From assembly GCA_027919835.1 (NCBI GenBank), contig JANVFP010000002.1, forward strand, positions 806,001 through 870,000: a stretch of 64,000 nucleotides of DNA, in the 5' to 3' direction. Every line of letters starts with the position of its first letter. Positions within the stretch are counted from its first letter, which is position 1. The translations under genes and the position numbers were made by a program. Source of the DNA: Lentinula raphanica (taxonomy: Eukaryota; Basidiomycota; Agaricomycetes; Agaricales; Omphalotaceae). This document shows positions 45,389 to 58,679 of this stretch, one piece after another. Below the pieces are notes generated by a model. It saw nothing but the letters and a program-made list of their open reading frames with translations, was not told the DNA's origin and did not search any database.

Positions 45389-47482
45389 TAGTCGGCCTAT
45401 GCGTAACGCTCTTCATCTCTTGATCACTATCCTTGAATATACCATTCCTGACTTGGTAGCCTTCCCATAAATAGTGCGTGACTACCTCGGAGGATATTCA
45501 ACATATTTTGAAACGAATAAACGACCTATCACGACTCATTCTAACCTGGCTTCCTGTTGTTGGCTCCTTCCCGCAGCGAAAACACCTATCTTTTGACATT
45601 GCAACCCATCTCCACGTCGTCGGCCCTCAATTCCGAGTGAATTATTTGAATATCTATCCTTCTGGTGAGTTCGTGTTCGTCAACTGACCAGCCTTCAAGG
45701 GGTCGTAAGGTCAATACTGAACCCGCGTTGACAATGGAAGCGATTGTCCCGATCAACGGTGTCTTTCGTTGAGACTAGCCAGTGGGACCAATCAACAGGT
45801 TGCAGACTCAACTGGCACTCCAACAAAACCCAAGTTCTGGCTGCAGACCATCATTCACCACTACCGCTGTGGACGAGTGCAGACTGTTCCATGATTTCAT
45901 TTCTGTGTGCCACACATTGAATACATACGATCGTGGATTGTACGGACGTGGTGGTTGACTTGACTTCTAGATCTCATGCCTTGACCTCCTTCGAAGTTGG
46001 CACAGTGGGGCCTCGGCTTTCCCTGGCTCCTTGAAGTCTGTATAGCGCTCGTCAAAATCATTCAACTTCTTCGTGTGTCATGCTACGTCTTCAAAGGCCT
46101 GAGAGCGAAATTCTGAGGGCGTTGAAGGATTTTGCTCGTCCAATGGAAGCAATCTTAATTTACCCTTAACGGACACACTGATATCTGTAGGAGCAATTGA
46201 ACAGCATCTACCCAGAATCCCAACTACATCACGCCAATGCATTCTAGCATTTAAGGTGACTACTATCGTGTGCTCCGCCAAGATCTGAAATAGATCATCT
46301 TGGTGTGTCGTATGTCCTAGATCTCGCTTAGTAGAGGGGTCGTATTGTATGCTATTTTACGCTCGACCAAGAGCAGATAAGAATACACCGAGTCAGTAAT
46401 ACGCCTTTCTTGAGTCTACTATACGAGAAGCATTGGATCTTCTAAGCCCCCAATTGTAATTCGTCCAGAGTTCCCGAAATCATCGTGACCGCAGTTTCAA
46501 ACTTGAAACATCGACTACCTATCCAGGAGTCGCCAGCCTGTAAAGTGGAGTTTGCGAAAGACGTTCGAGCGAGATTGAGTACACGTACCCGGACCAGTCT
46601 GTGAAGGACGAAAAAAGAAATCACAACTTCGAAGTCGCAACGTGAGTGCAATTGCAAAGCCGCAAAAAAAGCCTGAGAACCCCAATGGTGACCGTAATCA
46701 TTGGAAGGCGTATTACTCGAAGGGTGGCGGAAGGAGGAGCACAGCTCATGCACCGGAAGAAGGTGGAATGACAACGCTCCACCGACTATTTTGGCTATGA
46801 ACAGAGCCTTTAGTACCCTAGACCAACTGGTGTAGAGTACAGATGAAGTCTCTGTGACATAGCAAAATAGTCAAGTGGAGCGATGGAACACAAAATTCCA
46901 GTACACAGTGAGCATGGCGAAGGGCTGGTTATGGAAGAGACAAGCATGTCACTTCTCATACCTGCAACCTCACCAGAAACAGACCTTTTATACGTCTCGT
47001 GCATCTAAGATCTCCCCGGATGGAAGTCCATGATTTCTGCCAAAGTGCTCAAAAATTACTGCCGCGTTTCAGTATCTATGGTATCATAAAGGTAGGGATT
47101 TTTTTATCGATAAGATGAACACGTCGTTCACAAAGTACCGCGAGGCAATACTGCTGTCATTCTTGGCATCGATACAAGGTATACTCGGCCCTAACCCATG
47201 AACGGAACGGCGCAAGGATATCTCAAGGCAGTGGTGCATTATTACCTTGGACATATGCGTCCTACTCGTGTATTCTCTTCCTCCGGATCACTTTAGAACA
47301 ATCTCTACATCCGCAGTTCCCCCCTGTAGGCTTGTTTGTATCAATGAAAAATCAGTTTAAAGTCAGCGAAATTGAGACTTGAATAAGTGGTGGAACAAGG
47401 TCCCATTCCGGTCAAGCAACGTCATATCAATCCCTCGGAATCCAGTATCTTCCTGCACAAAATCATCATCATGAAGTCTGTA
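45389..47482. other. Intergenic, 2.1 kb, no gene seen
   Basis: Several short open frames (plus 45478-45687; minus 46078-46281, 46442-46774 and 46810-47004) have no motif and cannot be spliced into a recognisable protein. The region may contain a decayed gene, but nothing supports a specific call. Confidence 0.45.
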
Positions 47483-47914
47483 TTAGATGGCGTTGTAGGC
47501 AAGAGACAAACGGTAGTTGGGAGACATAGAAGATAAACTACCAGCCTCGTAGCAATACACATACACAGAGGTCTTATCATCAGTCAGCCTCCGGAAATTT
47601 CCTAACAAAAAGACGATCTGAATGGGCATGACTTTCCCAATTTGAATCCGTCCACGGGAGATGTTAGAGAAATTCCCTGCGACAGTGATCTCGGAATGTC
47701 GAAACGTAGTGACTTCGGGGATTAATAAAGTGATGTTCACGTAGGTGAGGTTAATGGCTCCTGGTACAAAGCCACGCTGTTAGCACTGACTTGGACTGAA
47801 AGTAGGAAGGTAGGATATCTGAATGGCTTACTGGATGGAGTGCTCATCACGCCGCAAAATCTCCAGGCCAGAGCACATAGCATGAAATATAGGATGAACA
47901 AGGTTGCGTGATAT
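47483..47914 (-). CDS. Small single-pass membrane protein, 5' end unresolved
   Basis: Two exons are clear on the minus strand: 47914-47832 (YHATLFILYFMLCALAWRF, a membrane anchor) and 47760-47483, joined by a 71-bp intron. The luminal or extracellular part reads AINLTYVNITLLIPEVTTFRHSEITVAGNFSN, then GRIQIGKVMPIQIVFLLGNFR and VYVYCYEAGSLSSMSPNYRLSLAYNAI, ending at a stop at 47483. This resembles a basidiomycete family of short type II membrane proteins of unknown role. The first exon, upstream of 47914, must end in phase 2; I could not identify it with confidence within 47915-48240. Confidence 0.55.
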
Positions 47915-48978
47915 CTGCAGATTTAGCACTTCCCTATTCAAAGCATCGTTGACGCCTGTCATCGCAAGTCTTCACCGAAGCAAGGAATGGCAGCGAAACA
48001 TTCATCTGTTTCGCATCGTGCGCAGCGCAAATCGCAGTCGACAGGGAGTATCTAGGTGTGTTCAAGTCCATTGAAATTCGGATACAAGACAAGCACTGAA
48101 TAAGAGCAACGAGCTGACCTGAGACCTCGATGCGAGAGTAAGATTCTACGATGAGTAGTTATCTCGTCTGAACGCTATGTTGGTGATATCGTTAGGTCCG
48201 GAGAAGCTAGACGAAGTGAATGTACCTCGCAAAGAACTATCCTACGACAGCAGGATTAGAGTATGTTTTATTGAGGCCGGTTTGAGTTCACATAAGTACT
48301 AGTTCTTCATGAGGCCTCGACCAGTACTGAACTGAACCCAAAAGGCTGCCACGACAAAATTCTATTCTGGTGAGCTGAGAGCTTGACTTGAAATAGAAAA
48401 CAGAAGGCTAATATGCATGCCATTGTGACTTACCCCGGCTGCTACCCCTCTACCATTGCACAGGCTTGAATCTTGATAATGAATAGCGAAAGACTCCGAG
48501 AAAACGAACCATACCACGACGAATGCACCATAAAACTTTATCTTCTATTGTGAATACAGTTGAACCTACTATGATAGAAGGCGTACGGAAAACTGTCACG
48601 ACGGAAAAATCGGTCGAGTATCCGTAGGTATCCGTTTGGTACTGTTAAAGCTTCTAGATCAGCGAATAGTTCTTTTCACAAGAGATAGTGTCCAGACATC
48701 CAGTCAAAAGCTTCAAGAGCAATCATATGCTCCATTTAGGTTTGCATAATTTGCGGATGGGACTCCAAAAGGCAGGTCGAGTCGTCGACTAAAAGTCAAA
48801 GCTAAAGCTATAGTATAGACTCCGAGGAAGATAGTATGAGTTATGAGCGCTCGAATTAAGCGCCAGGAGATGTGTGGTTCTGTTTGTAGCGTTAACTGAC
48901 ACGCTCACGGCTTGACGGTATCTCATCCATATTCTCTTAACTTCAGCCGATCTCCAAGCGATTCCAGGTCCTATCAAT
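47915..48978. other. Intergenic, 1.1 kb
   Basis: Should contain the missing first exon of the minus-strand membrane protein gene and the promoter of GLO3. No other gene is visible. Confidence 0.4.
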
Positions 48979-50663
48979 ATGGCAGAACCCACCAAGCAAG
49001 AAACTGAGCAAGTATTCAGAGTACTCAAGGCTCAGAAAGCTAATAAAGTACGAAAGCTGATGAGAACCAGTTTCATAGTGTTGATGTTCTTGATTAGACC
49101 TGCTTTGACTGTAATGCGCGGAATCCAGCATGGTCTAGTGTCACATTCGGTGTCTACATCTGCCTGGACTGCTCGAGTGTTCATCGTAACATGGGCGTTC
49201 ATATCTCCTTCGTTCGGTGTGTCTTCTCCTGCCAGTCCAGAGTCGTTTTCATCACCATTAACTCCCTCCTTGCGCACAGTTCTACAAATCTAGATTCTTG
49301 GCAACTCGCCCAGTTACGGAACATGAAAGTTGGTGGAAACCAGTCAGCAAGAGATTTCTTCATCAAGCACGGCGGGCAGTCCCTGTTGAACGATGCCGAT
49401 ACGAAGAAGAAATATTCTAGTCGTGTTGCTGAGCTTTATAAGGAGGAATTGGCAAAGCGAGTCAGAGAAGATACTGTCAAGTACGTGTACTCTTATCACC
49501 TCGTGGATGAACTCTCATTTGGATAACATCAGATTTCCGCAAGGTATCTTCGTCGACGGCGCAGAAACACCTGTGGTGTCCAAAGAAAGCAACGAGGATG
49601 ATTTCTTTGAATCATGGTCGAAGCCTTCCACGCCCAAACCTTCTGCACCTTCAACACCCAGAACCAGCACACCTCCGATCATTGGCCGTACCCCATCTCC
49701 CGCTTCTGCTGCTCCTTCATCATCAGCTCCAGCAGCTCCCGTCGCTCGTACAACAACATCATCCGCTGCAGCTCGTTCCAGCAAATTAGGCGCAACCAGA
49801 CTTAATTCGGCGGCCAGTATCGGCGGTACAGCTTCCGGGACCAAAAAATCAAAGCTCGGCTTGGGTGCTTCAAAGGCTGCAAAACCTATTGATTTCGAAG
49901 AGGCAGAGAGGAAAGCTCGCGAGGAGGCCGAACGTGTTAAGCAACTCGGCTATGATCGTCAGCGTGAAGCAGAAGAGGAAAAGGCCCGGAAAGAAGCAGA
50001 AGCGAAGATGGCAGCTTTGGAGATCGGAAACAAGGCTGTTTCTGCTTCCGTTAATGCGACGAAGAAGCCTGAGACTCCGAAATCAGCCTCCTTCCCCCGC
50101 TTTGGGTTCGGCGCGATACCTAGCGCGGGTGCAGCACCGCCAGTACAAGCGGCGAAATCCAAGTGTGTACCTTCTATCATGTCCTCGAAGCATATCTGTT
50201 CTTACAGACCACCGTGTTCTCAAACAGTTCCTCAGATATCGCTGATGATTCGCCTACGACTGCGCGCGATAAATTTGGCAACCAGAAGGCGATCTCATCT
50301 GATATGTACTTTGGGCGAAACGCATATGACCCTCAGGCGGCCGCCGAAGCTCAATCACGGCTTCAATCATTCCAAGGCGCGTCTGCTATATCCTCGAGTC
50401 AGTACTTTGGCCGAGATGAAGACGATGAAACTGCAATGCGCCGAGGCAATAGCGATTCCCTACTCGGAGATGGAAGTTTGGCTGGATTAGAGCTTGCTGC
50501 GCGGGATGCCCTATCACGAGTGATGGCCAATCCTGACGTGCAGAATGTCGGAGAGAGTATCCGAAATGGAGCTCTTAAGGTGAGTTGGTTATTGCCCCCC
50601 TAAGTTATCCGCTCATTTTCTTCCTAGCTATCTGATTATCTCGCACAAATGTCAGAGCACTGA
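48979..50663 (+). CDS. GLO3: ADP-ribosylation factor GTPase-activating protein Glo3 (ArfGAP2/3)
   Basis: Six exons (48979-49047, 49098-49216, 49280-49480, 49533-50162, 50228-50579, 50628-50663) give 468 residues. The ArfGAP zinc finger is intact: [39 protein letters not shown] gives CxxC-x16-CxxC plus the arginine finger in [12 protein letters not shown]. An Ala/Ser/Pro linker and a Lys/Glu coiled stretch ([17 protein letters not shown]) follow. Two Glo3-motif repeats (ISSDMYFGR and [11 protein letters not shown]) sit near the C terminus, and the protein ends in a short amphipathic helix ([11 protein letters not shown]). Glo3 stimulates Arf1 GTP hydrolysis on COPI vesicles at the Golgi; the repeats sense SNAREs and coatomer. 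Confidence 0.93.
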
Positions 50664-52438
50664 TGTATGCCCATGAGGATGTATGTTTCACAGTCTTCAG
50701 ACATCATCGTAGTATCGCGATGTTCATAGACGGCCTGATGCACTTTCATATGAAGTTGATATCTCTTTCGCCTATCTCCATTGCCATGCTCATGCCTGAA
50801 AATTTCGGAGTATCTCTCAAGTTTCAACTGAATTTGATGATGGTTGAAGTCATGTAAAGATTCCTGTCGGACCAGCTTTGGACATCGTATTTGCAACGTT
50901 GAACGTTGAACGTTTGAACGTCGAACTTGATTTTGAGCACTGGAAAAACGTTGTACTGTTCAAACTCTTGAGGTCAGAATTTGCCACGGCCCACCTGGCC
51001 CACTGCCGTGAATTAGCGCCCTTTCTTTCTTTCTCTTCTCATCATCACCGCGCTCCATTTCGTTGAGTTCCGCGTTCATTCCAAAATACTCAGCTGTATC
51101 GCCCTTGCTCCTTACCTCAGTTGGCTATGAGATGAACCTGTCTCTGCTCTCTCAATGACCCCATCGCTAACAGCAATTCAAACTGACGGACTGCATATAA
51201 CCTATTCAATGCCTCAGCCATCAGGATTCAGAAACACTCAAAAGACTGCCTCAGGAACCCAGACAGATACGAGTAACGCTTTCGAGGAGGTGAATCAAGC
51301 AAAGGACGTAGGATGCAACGACCTGTGCTTGTTTTCTAAACAGGCCAATACTCCCTCTCCGCTTCATACGACAACAGAACGGGAAGATATGAAAACGATT
51401 CGCACTATCCATTTCCTATGTGATCGCCTCAAATACAAATCAAGACCTGTCACTTTGGGCTAGACGAAGACAAGTCGACATAATAGGGAATCTGAAATAG
51501 ATGATATAGTATGTATCATACATACTCGAAGAGTCACGGTCTACACAAATACTTTTCTTGGTGAGGTTCACTTCGACCTTGATATCAAGCCCAAACACCA
51601 CATCATGCTTGATCCACCAATCCGCCGCATGTCCGTCGTCGTCGTGTGAGTAGGTCAGATAAAGACTCAGTGGGTCTACTCAGTATGAGTATTCCCGACC
51701 AGTCCAACTCTTGTATCGCTCGTTATAGCTTCAATCTGATCATTTCTTTCGTATTACTCTAGGCCAATCCGCCGAACTTCTCCACACGGATGCTTATGCG
51801 TGCGAATCGCAGAAACCGAAGAATAAGGGTACCATATGGTCTCGAGCCGGACTGACTTCGGTTTGCTGACTCGAAAGTCATTCCCGACTCCCACCGACAT
51901 CCCCGTGTGCAGGCAATAATATGTTTGCGGGGTTAAATCGAATTGCCTAGTCGTACGCACAACTGCTGCCGCTATCGCAGGGTATAATTTTTTGCGCCGG
52001 TATTCTGGAATGTAAGGCGAACATGATCAGAAAATGGTAAAGATTGGGTCTATCCTTCAATATGTATCCGTTCGCAATGACAATTTCTACGACAATTTTG
52101 TTTGTTCCTTTTCTTAAAGCCCACTCTTGATACTCACGACACCACGATAACACGCAAGACGGGAGCCTCGCGTTATTTTTGTCAAGAGGTCAATCCTTTA
52201 CGCTTTCCGGACTTACCGCGCATGGTAGGTATCAGAGCATCTCAAGGTTCCCAATCGCTGACCATATGCATTAATTCTTAGACTATGCTTCGGATTCTCA
52301 TCTTAGAACATTTGAAAATGTCCTTGTCGTCAAATCGGGTTAAGGCGAATAGAATCACAGTGTATTTAATGGGCAATGCTCGAGAAAGTTGAGATAGGAT
52401 TACTGGTTGCAAACCCAGTATTTCTTAACCCAGTAACC
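50664..52438. other. Intergenic, 1.8 kb
   Basis: A plus-strand frame of 102 codons at 51155-51463 has no motif. GAACGTT-type units repeat imperfectly around 50890-50930. Just before the sedolisin start, an in-frame ATG at 52376 would add 21 residues in front of the signal peptide and is not preferred. Confidence 0.4.
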
Positions 52439-55394
52439 ATGCATTACTCCTTGGGCTTTCTCAGCTTGGGACTAGCGACTCTCATCGTTCCCTGCCTCTC
52501 TGCGCCTTCGTCAGTTCAGTCTTCACCACATGTAGTCCACGAAAAGCGCGCTGTGGACCCACTCGACTGGTTTATCTCCAACAAGCCATCGGCGGACAAG
52601 ATTCTTCCCCTCCGCATTGGTCTCGTTCAGCAGAACCTCGACCAGCTTTCTGACATGCTCATGGCTGTTTCCCACCCAAGTTCTCCCGACTACGGCAAAC
52701 ACTGGACACCCCAACAAGTCGTGGACACGTTCGCGCCAAAAGAGGAAAGCGTAAAGAAGGTCGTCGGGTGGCTAAAGGATTTCGGGTTCGAGAAGGAGAG
52801 GATCCGTATGAGCGCAAACAAGGGTTGGATAGAAGTCAGGGCGAGTTTAAAGGAGGTGGAAGAGCTATTGAAGACAGAGTATTTCGTTTACGAGCATGTG
52901 GATACTGGAGAGGAACAGATCAGTAAGTGCCTTGTGATATTCAAAACTCTATTATCGTGTACATTTCATTCATCCTTCTCTTTATTGCAGGTTGCGAATC
53001 CTACTCTGTACCCGCCGACATTCGTGAACATATCGATCTCATCAAACCCACTGTGCATTTCAACCACCGCCCTTCACCGAAGTCGACCACAAAATTCAAA
53101 CGTGCCGGTGTCAACCTTGGGAAACCCGGTGTGTCCACTGTGGGTCCGAAGAAGAGCACCGACGCCCAACCAGTTCCTCCGAGTCTGGCTGATTGTGATA
53201 AAATGATTACATTGGATTGTTTGAAGGCGTTGTACGACGTGCCGGACTTCAATCCTGTCTCGCTTGACACAAATTCCTATGGGATCGGTAAGTCTTTTGA
53301 AACTTCAGGACGTTCAAATCATCTGTGTCTGATTCATCTTGAACTCTACAAAGTCGAATTTACTCCGCAGGCTTTCCTGGCTGGTGATCTCGATTTGTTC
53401 TTCGCGTGGGTGTCATTCGTGACCCACTCAATGTTATACAAGTTCTTATGAGACTCCTCCTTCCAGTAACTTTTCTCCAAGTTTGGTCGGCGTTCGGCCC
53501 AATACGGTGTTAATTGATGGAGGTTGGTCGTCCTATTTCCATTGTGATTGACATCGAGGTTGACTATATGGATCATCTTGGTAGCTGTGGTACAAACCAC
53601 GAATCAAAGCTTCGATTTCAATGGAGAAAGTGACCTCGATCTGGAATACGGCATGGCACTCGTGAATCCACAAACAATCACCTTGCTGCAGACAGGTGAT
53701 CTTGTTGAAGGTGAGACCTCCACATTCATTGATCTGTCTGACCAGGCGTCTTGACAACCTTGGCATAGGCGCTGGCTTCGACAATTGGTTGGATGCCGTG
53801 GACGGCTCCTTCTGTACATTTGAAGGTGGTGATGACCCCACACAGGTCAGTGGCATCCTTTGAAAAAAAAATGAGTACATGCGTTGATTTCTTGCGCTTC
53901 CAGGATGGCATTTATCCCGATCCGCTCCCTGGAGGATTCAAAGGTCAGATATTGTTTCCTCACTTAGATTTCTTACTTCTCACTTGAGTTCATTTTCAGG
54001 ACCGGAATCCTGTGGAATCGTTGCTCCACCTTTCGTCGTCTCAACTTCATATGGCCAGGATGAATCAACCATAACCGCCTTTTCAGCCATGCGTCAATGT
54101 ACGGAGTACGGTAAACTGGGGCTTATGGGTACGACTATTCTATATTCGAGTGGAGACAATGGTGTTGCTGGGAATGGAGGCGTGTGTCTTAATTCTACAG
54201 GTATGGCTATTCACAAAATATTTTGGCGGTGTTCAACCTTGTGATGTCTCTTCAGGGCAGCCCGTGCAGAATGGGACTATGTTTAATCCTGATTTTCCGG
54301 TGAGTTTTATTTACAGCTTGTGCGGAGTATGAGATCTTTCCGTACTGAGATGGGGTTGATCCTCTCAGGCAACCTGTCCGTTCGTCACCGCAGCAGGAGC
54401 GACTCAGGTGAATCCCGGTTCTACGGTATTCGACCCAGAAGGCGCATGCGAACAAGTGATTTTCTCTGGGGGAGGGTTCTCAAATATCTTTGCGTTAGTT
54501 TACTGATCGGATCGGACCATTCTGTTTCTGACACTGACTTGACTTTCGGCAGAATTCCTGACTATCAACAAGCGGCTGTATCTTCGTTCTTGACGAACCA
54601 TCCACCTCCCTACACTTCTGCTCAGTTCAACAACTCGGGAACTGTACGTTGTATTATTGATACACAGGATTTTCCTGACTGCTCGCTTGATATAATCTGA
54701 CAATAGTCGCGAGCCTTCCCGGACCTTTCAGCCAATGGGTACGATTGATTCACCCAATTTCTGAACACTTCGTATTCACGGAACGTCTTTCCTGCCTCTA
54801 GTGCCAACTACGTTATCGGTGAGCGAACTATGACTTCGTCATCATTTCTGTGACAAACATATCTCCGCGACACATCAGGTATCGACGGTGAATTTGAGCT
54901 CGTCTTTGGAACATCGTGCTCCTCGCCCGTCGTAGGGTCGTTCATAACCATGATCAACGATGCGCGACTTGCAGCTGGAAAAAGTCCTGTCGGATTCATT
55001 AACCCTGCAGTAGGTAATCTCCTTTGCAAACCCTCTTGTTACTGACGCTATCGTAAATCAGATATACTCTGATCAATTTCAGGATGCCTTCAACGATATC
55101 ACTATGGGCACAAATCAAGGCTGCAGTAAGAGGTTTCACTTCCACGTTAGGAATACGACTGACACTTTCTCTGGTAGACACCGTTGGCTTTACTGCGTAA
55201 GTCATCGTTCGTTCAGAGTGAGTAGCCGAAACCTCATCCGCCCTTTGTTTTTGCAGAACGGAAGGCTGGGATCCTGTCACAGGTGCGTGCATCTATTCCT
55301 CTTTCATAGCAAACAAATCTTAAAGGTGGTTTCTCCAGGCGTTGGGACACCAAATGTGACTAAACTGCTTCCCCTTTTCCTTTCCCTGCCCTAG
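52439..55394 (+). CDS. Sedolisin, tripeptidyl-peptidase-like serine peptidase (family S53)
   Basis: About fifteen exons. The signal peptide (MHYSLGFLSLGLATLIVPCLSA) is followed by the Pro-kumamolisin prodomain (VVHEKRAVDPLDWF through HFNHRP). The catalytic domain has the E-x3-D pair in GESDLDLEYGM, the oxyanion aspartate in SSGDNGVAG and the nucleophile in FGTSCSSPVVGS. The calcium-site region near the end reads NDITMGTNQGCNTVGFTATEGWDPVTGVGTPNV. Intact Glu, Asp and Ser predict an active acid peptidase that removes tripeptides after autoprocessing in the acid extracellular space. The end at 55394 follows several very short exons (ACACCGTTGGCTTTACTGC is one), whose joins were checked by frame. 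The cysteine in GTSCSSP replaces the usual Ala. Confidence 0.92.
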
Positions 55395-55924
55395 AATGCG
55401 CAGATTGAACGATACGATACGGCCGGCATATGACAATGGGCATACATAGATATTGAAACGCTTACTCGCCGTCAGATCTTCAGACCCAGGTTATCGTGTT
55501 TAACGAGTTGTGAAATGTGTGGTGACCATTGGAATTTAAATAGCATTAAATGAACAGAAAATTCGTGAGAGTCTCAATTGTGAGCGTTCCCGCTTCCTTC
55601 CCTCAATTTGGATCAGTAGCCCCAGCGATACCTGGTCTGCTCCATGCATGTGCATGATCGATAATCTCCAGCTCATGTGTGTTCCATCTGACTGCATCCT
55701 CGAAATGACAAGAGATGTAGGGAAGACTGTAAGTTACTCACCTTCAAGCCAATGAAAGTGACACTGATCCTTCTGAACAAGTGATATTGCTTGAAGCTAA
55801 GCTTATCTCAATTTTCGACCTTATCGGTGCACCTTCGATGAATACAGCGGCTTCAAGATCCATGTTAGGATATAACTCAATTGCATCAAGATGCTGACGT
55901 TACTGTGCCTCTGATAACTGGACC
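55395..55924. other. Intergenic, 530 bp
   Basis: Terminator of the sedolisin and promoter of the purine permease. No gene seen. Confidence 0.4.
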
Positions 55925-58496
55925 ATGTCTACCTCATCTCTTCACGGGGCTCAGTCTGACTTGGAGAATGTCAACCCTCCCAATGCTCATGTCCTCGAGA
56001 GCCAGGTTGCGCCGGGTAAAAATTTGTTTCGAGATCGAGTCGCATTGGCAAAGCGTAAAGTCACAACAAAGGACGGGTGGCTTGGAGATTATGATTACGC
56101 ATGGCTTTGTATTCCTCCCTTACCATTCGGTGGAAAGGCCTCAAGAAAACTTCCGCCATTCTACAGCTTGGATGCTGAGCTTCCCCTACTACTGGCTATC
56201 TCGAGCGGGCTCCAACATGCTCTGGCAATGCTTGCTGGTATGCGTTCCTCCGACCCAGTTTTCAGCTAGTTCACTGAAACCTGGCATGGGGTACTATAGG
56301 TCTCATTACGCCGCCAATCATCTTTGCCAGCACATTGAACCTGGACAGCACGACCTCCGCTTATATGATCTCAGCATCGTTGATCGGGTGTGGTACGTGG
56401 TACTACTACGTACGTTGACGACGAGTGGATGTGCTAAGCTCTATACTCAGGCATACTCAGTCTTGTTCAGATATCGAGGGTTCCATTGTTCGGCGGTTAT
56501 TATCTGGGAACAGGCTTGATAAGTGGTGGGTTTCTATATTTCAACTCAAACAACTCAAATGAATAGTAGCTTATCGAATATCTTTCGACTCAACAAAGTC
56601 GTTGGTACAAGCTTTGCAACACTCTCTACCGCAAATGCTGTATGTGTTCATAGTAGCAGTCTTGTTTTCAAACCTGAAACTGCCTCATATAGATATTTGA
56701 TGCAATGTATCGAGACGGGACATGTAGATCGACTGTGGGGTCCGATGGTACAGTGCTTCGTGAAGCATGCCCGGATGCCTATGGCAAAGTTCTCGGTCAG
56801 ACTCAGCTGGCTTTCTATGATTGGAGCTCATAGGCGGTGGCTAGGTACATCCCTTATCTGCTCATTCCTTGAGATGTTCCTCGCCTTCATCCCTCCTCGT
56901 GTTCTCAAGCGGATTTTCCCTCCTCTGGTTACTGGTATGTGTTCTTGATATCTATTTGAAGTCGTATACATCTTCGACCACTATCTTTCAACAGGAACAG
57001 TCGTTCTTCTGATTGGAGCATCTCTTATCGGTAGTTCCGGTGTTCCCAACTGGGGCGGAGGTTCGAATAACTGTCAGACTGCACCGACCGGGATCTTTGC
57101 ACTATGTCCGACCACCCTTGCGCCGCGACCTTTACCTTGGGGATCGCCTGAGTTCATCGGCCTCGGGTTCTTGTCTTTCATCAGTATCGTGCTGACAGAG
57201 ATGTTTGGCTCCCCTTTCCTTAAGAATATCAGTATCATCGTTGGCTTGGCTGTTGGATGTATTGTCGCTGGTGCCACTGGTTACATAGATGGTTCCAGTA
57301 TCGCAACTGCTCCGCCAATCACCTTCTTATGGTTTTTATGTCCAGCTGAATTCTCTGCTACTAATTCTGAAACGAACTTGTAGGGTTCATACTTTCAAAA
57401 TTGGTGTTTATCCTCCTGCAATACTCCCAAGTATGTGGTTGATTTCTTCCCTCACAATTGGTCTTTCTGATTCCCATCGTCTTCAGTGTTAGCAGTCTAT
57501 GGTAGATTGCATTTGATGAGCGCCAAGGTTCAACGTCTTATATTCCCAATCTCATAGTTTCTCTTGCCATGGAGGCTATCGGTGACATCACGGCATCTGC
57601 AGAATGTTCTCGAGTGGATGTGAACGGGATTGAATTTGATTCCCGGGTTCAAGGAGGGGTACTCGTACGGAATGCATATGGCCGAAACGAATTTGACAGC
57701 TAACGGAAACACAGAGCGATGGTCTGGGAGGGTTCCTTTCAGCTCTGTTCACAGTTACACCGCTTTCAATTTTTGCCCAGGTGAGTACAAATCTGAGCTT
57801 GTGGCATGAGATCGTATGTCCTGACTTTGGTGGCAGAATAACGGTGTCATTGCCATGACTCGCTGCGCGAATAGGTCTGCTGGAAGATGGTGCTGTGTTT
57901 TCCTCATTCTTTTCGGTGTGCTGGGAAAGATCTCCGGTGTCTTCCTTGCTAGTGCGTCGACAACTCGTTCAGTAGTTGTTTTCTTCATTGATCTTCGTGT
58001 CCAGTCCCAAACCCGGTCATCGGTGGTGTCACAACGTTCCTGTTTGCTTCTGTCGTAGTAAGTGTCCACTGATGTTATCACAGGATGGAGAATATTGATA
58101 TCAACACTTGCTCTAGGTATCTGGCATCCGAGTTCTGTCATTGATGGAGTTTACACGCAGAGACAGATTTATCACTGCTGCAGCTCTATCATTTGGGGTT
58201 GGAGATTTGCTAGTTCCAAAGATCTTCACTGAACTATTCAATGGTGTCAACAACCCTAACAGTGGCTTGCAGGGTCTATTCAACTCGATAACAATCATTT
58301 TGAGCACCCCCTGTACGTCGTCCAACTTGCGAAAGGCTCATATGTGATGTGAATACTATACTGACTCTGGTTCATAGTCCTCGCTGCAGGTCTTCTTGCT
58401 GTAATCATGAATCTTGTTCTGCCCGAAGAGCGCGAGGATGAAGAGTCAGATGATCTAGATTCTTCTCTGGAGGAGCAGAAAGAAGTCGAAGGATGA
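55925..58496 (+). CDS. Purine permease, NCS2/NAT family (UapA/UapC-like xanthine-uric acid transporter)
   Basis: Around fifteen short exons encode about 600 residues. The N-terminal cytoplasmic part contains GDYDYAWLCIPPLPF. The TM1 QH motif is in SSGLQHALAML. The NAT signature appears as QNNGVIAMTR, matching QNxGxxxxTR, with the substrate-site glutamate segment in LAMEAIGDITASAE. Other recognisable blocks are IVLTEMFGSPFLKNISIIVGLAVG, TAPPITFLWVHTFKIGVYPPAILP and IPNPVIGGVTTFLFASVVVSGIRVL. It imports xanthine, uric acid or related purines with protons at the plasma membrane. The C terminus is acidic (ERE...DESDDLDSSLEEQ), which in UapA governs trafficking. The gene meets GCV1 tail to tail across 183 bp. 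Confidence 0.92.
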
Positions 58497-58679
58497 TGGA
58501 GGCGTTGGTTACTACGACTAGCTGATATGTAGTATGCTTGCGAGTGAAATCACCGTGATGTACTCTTCCACCTTCATTTTGAGTCTGCCTAAACCGCCAT
58601 GCCAGTATACATGTACAGCAACCGTCATGAAAAGCCGAAGTTGAAGTCGGTTTGTTAACTGTGAGGTTGGCAGACATTA

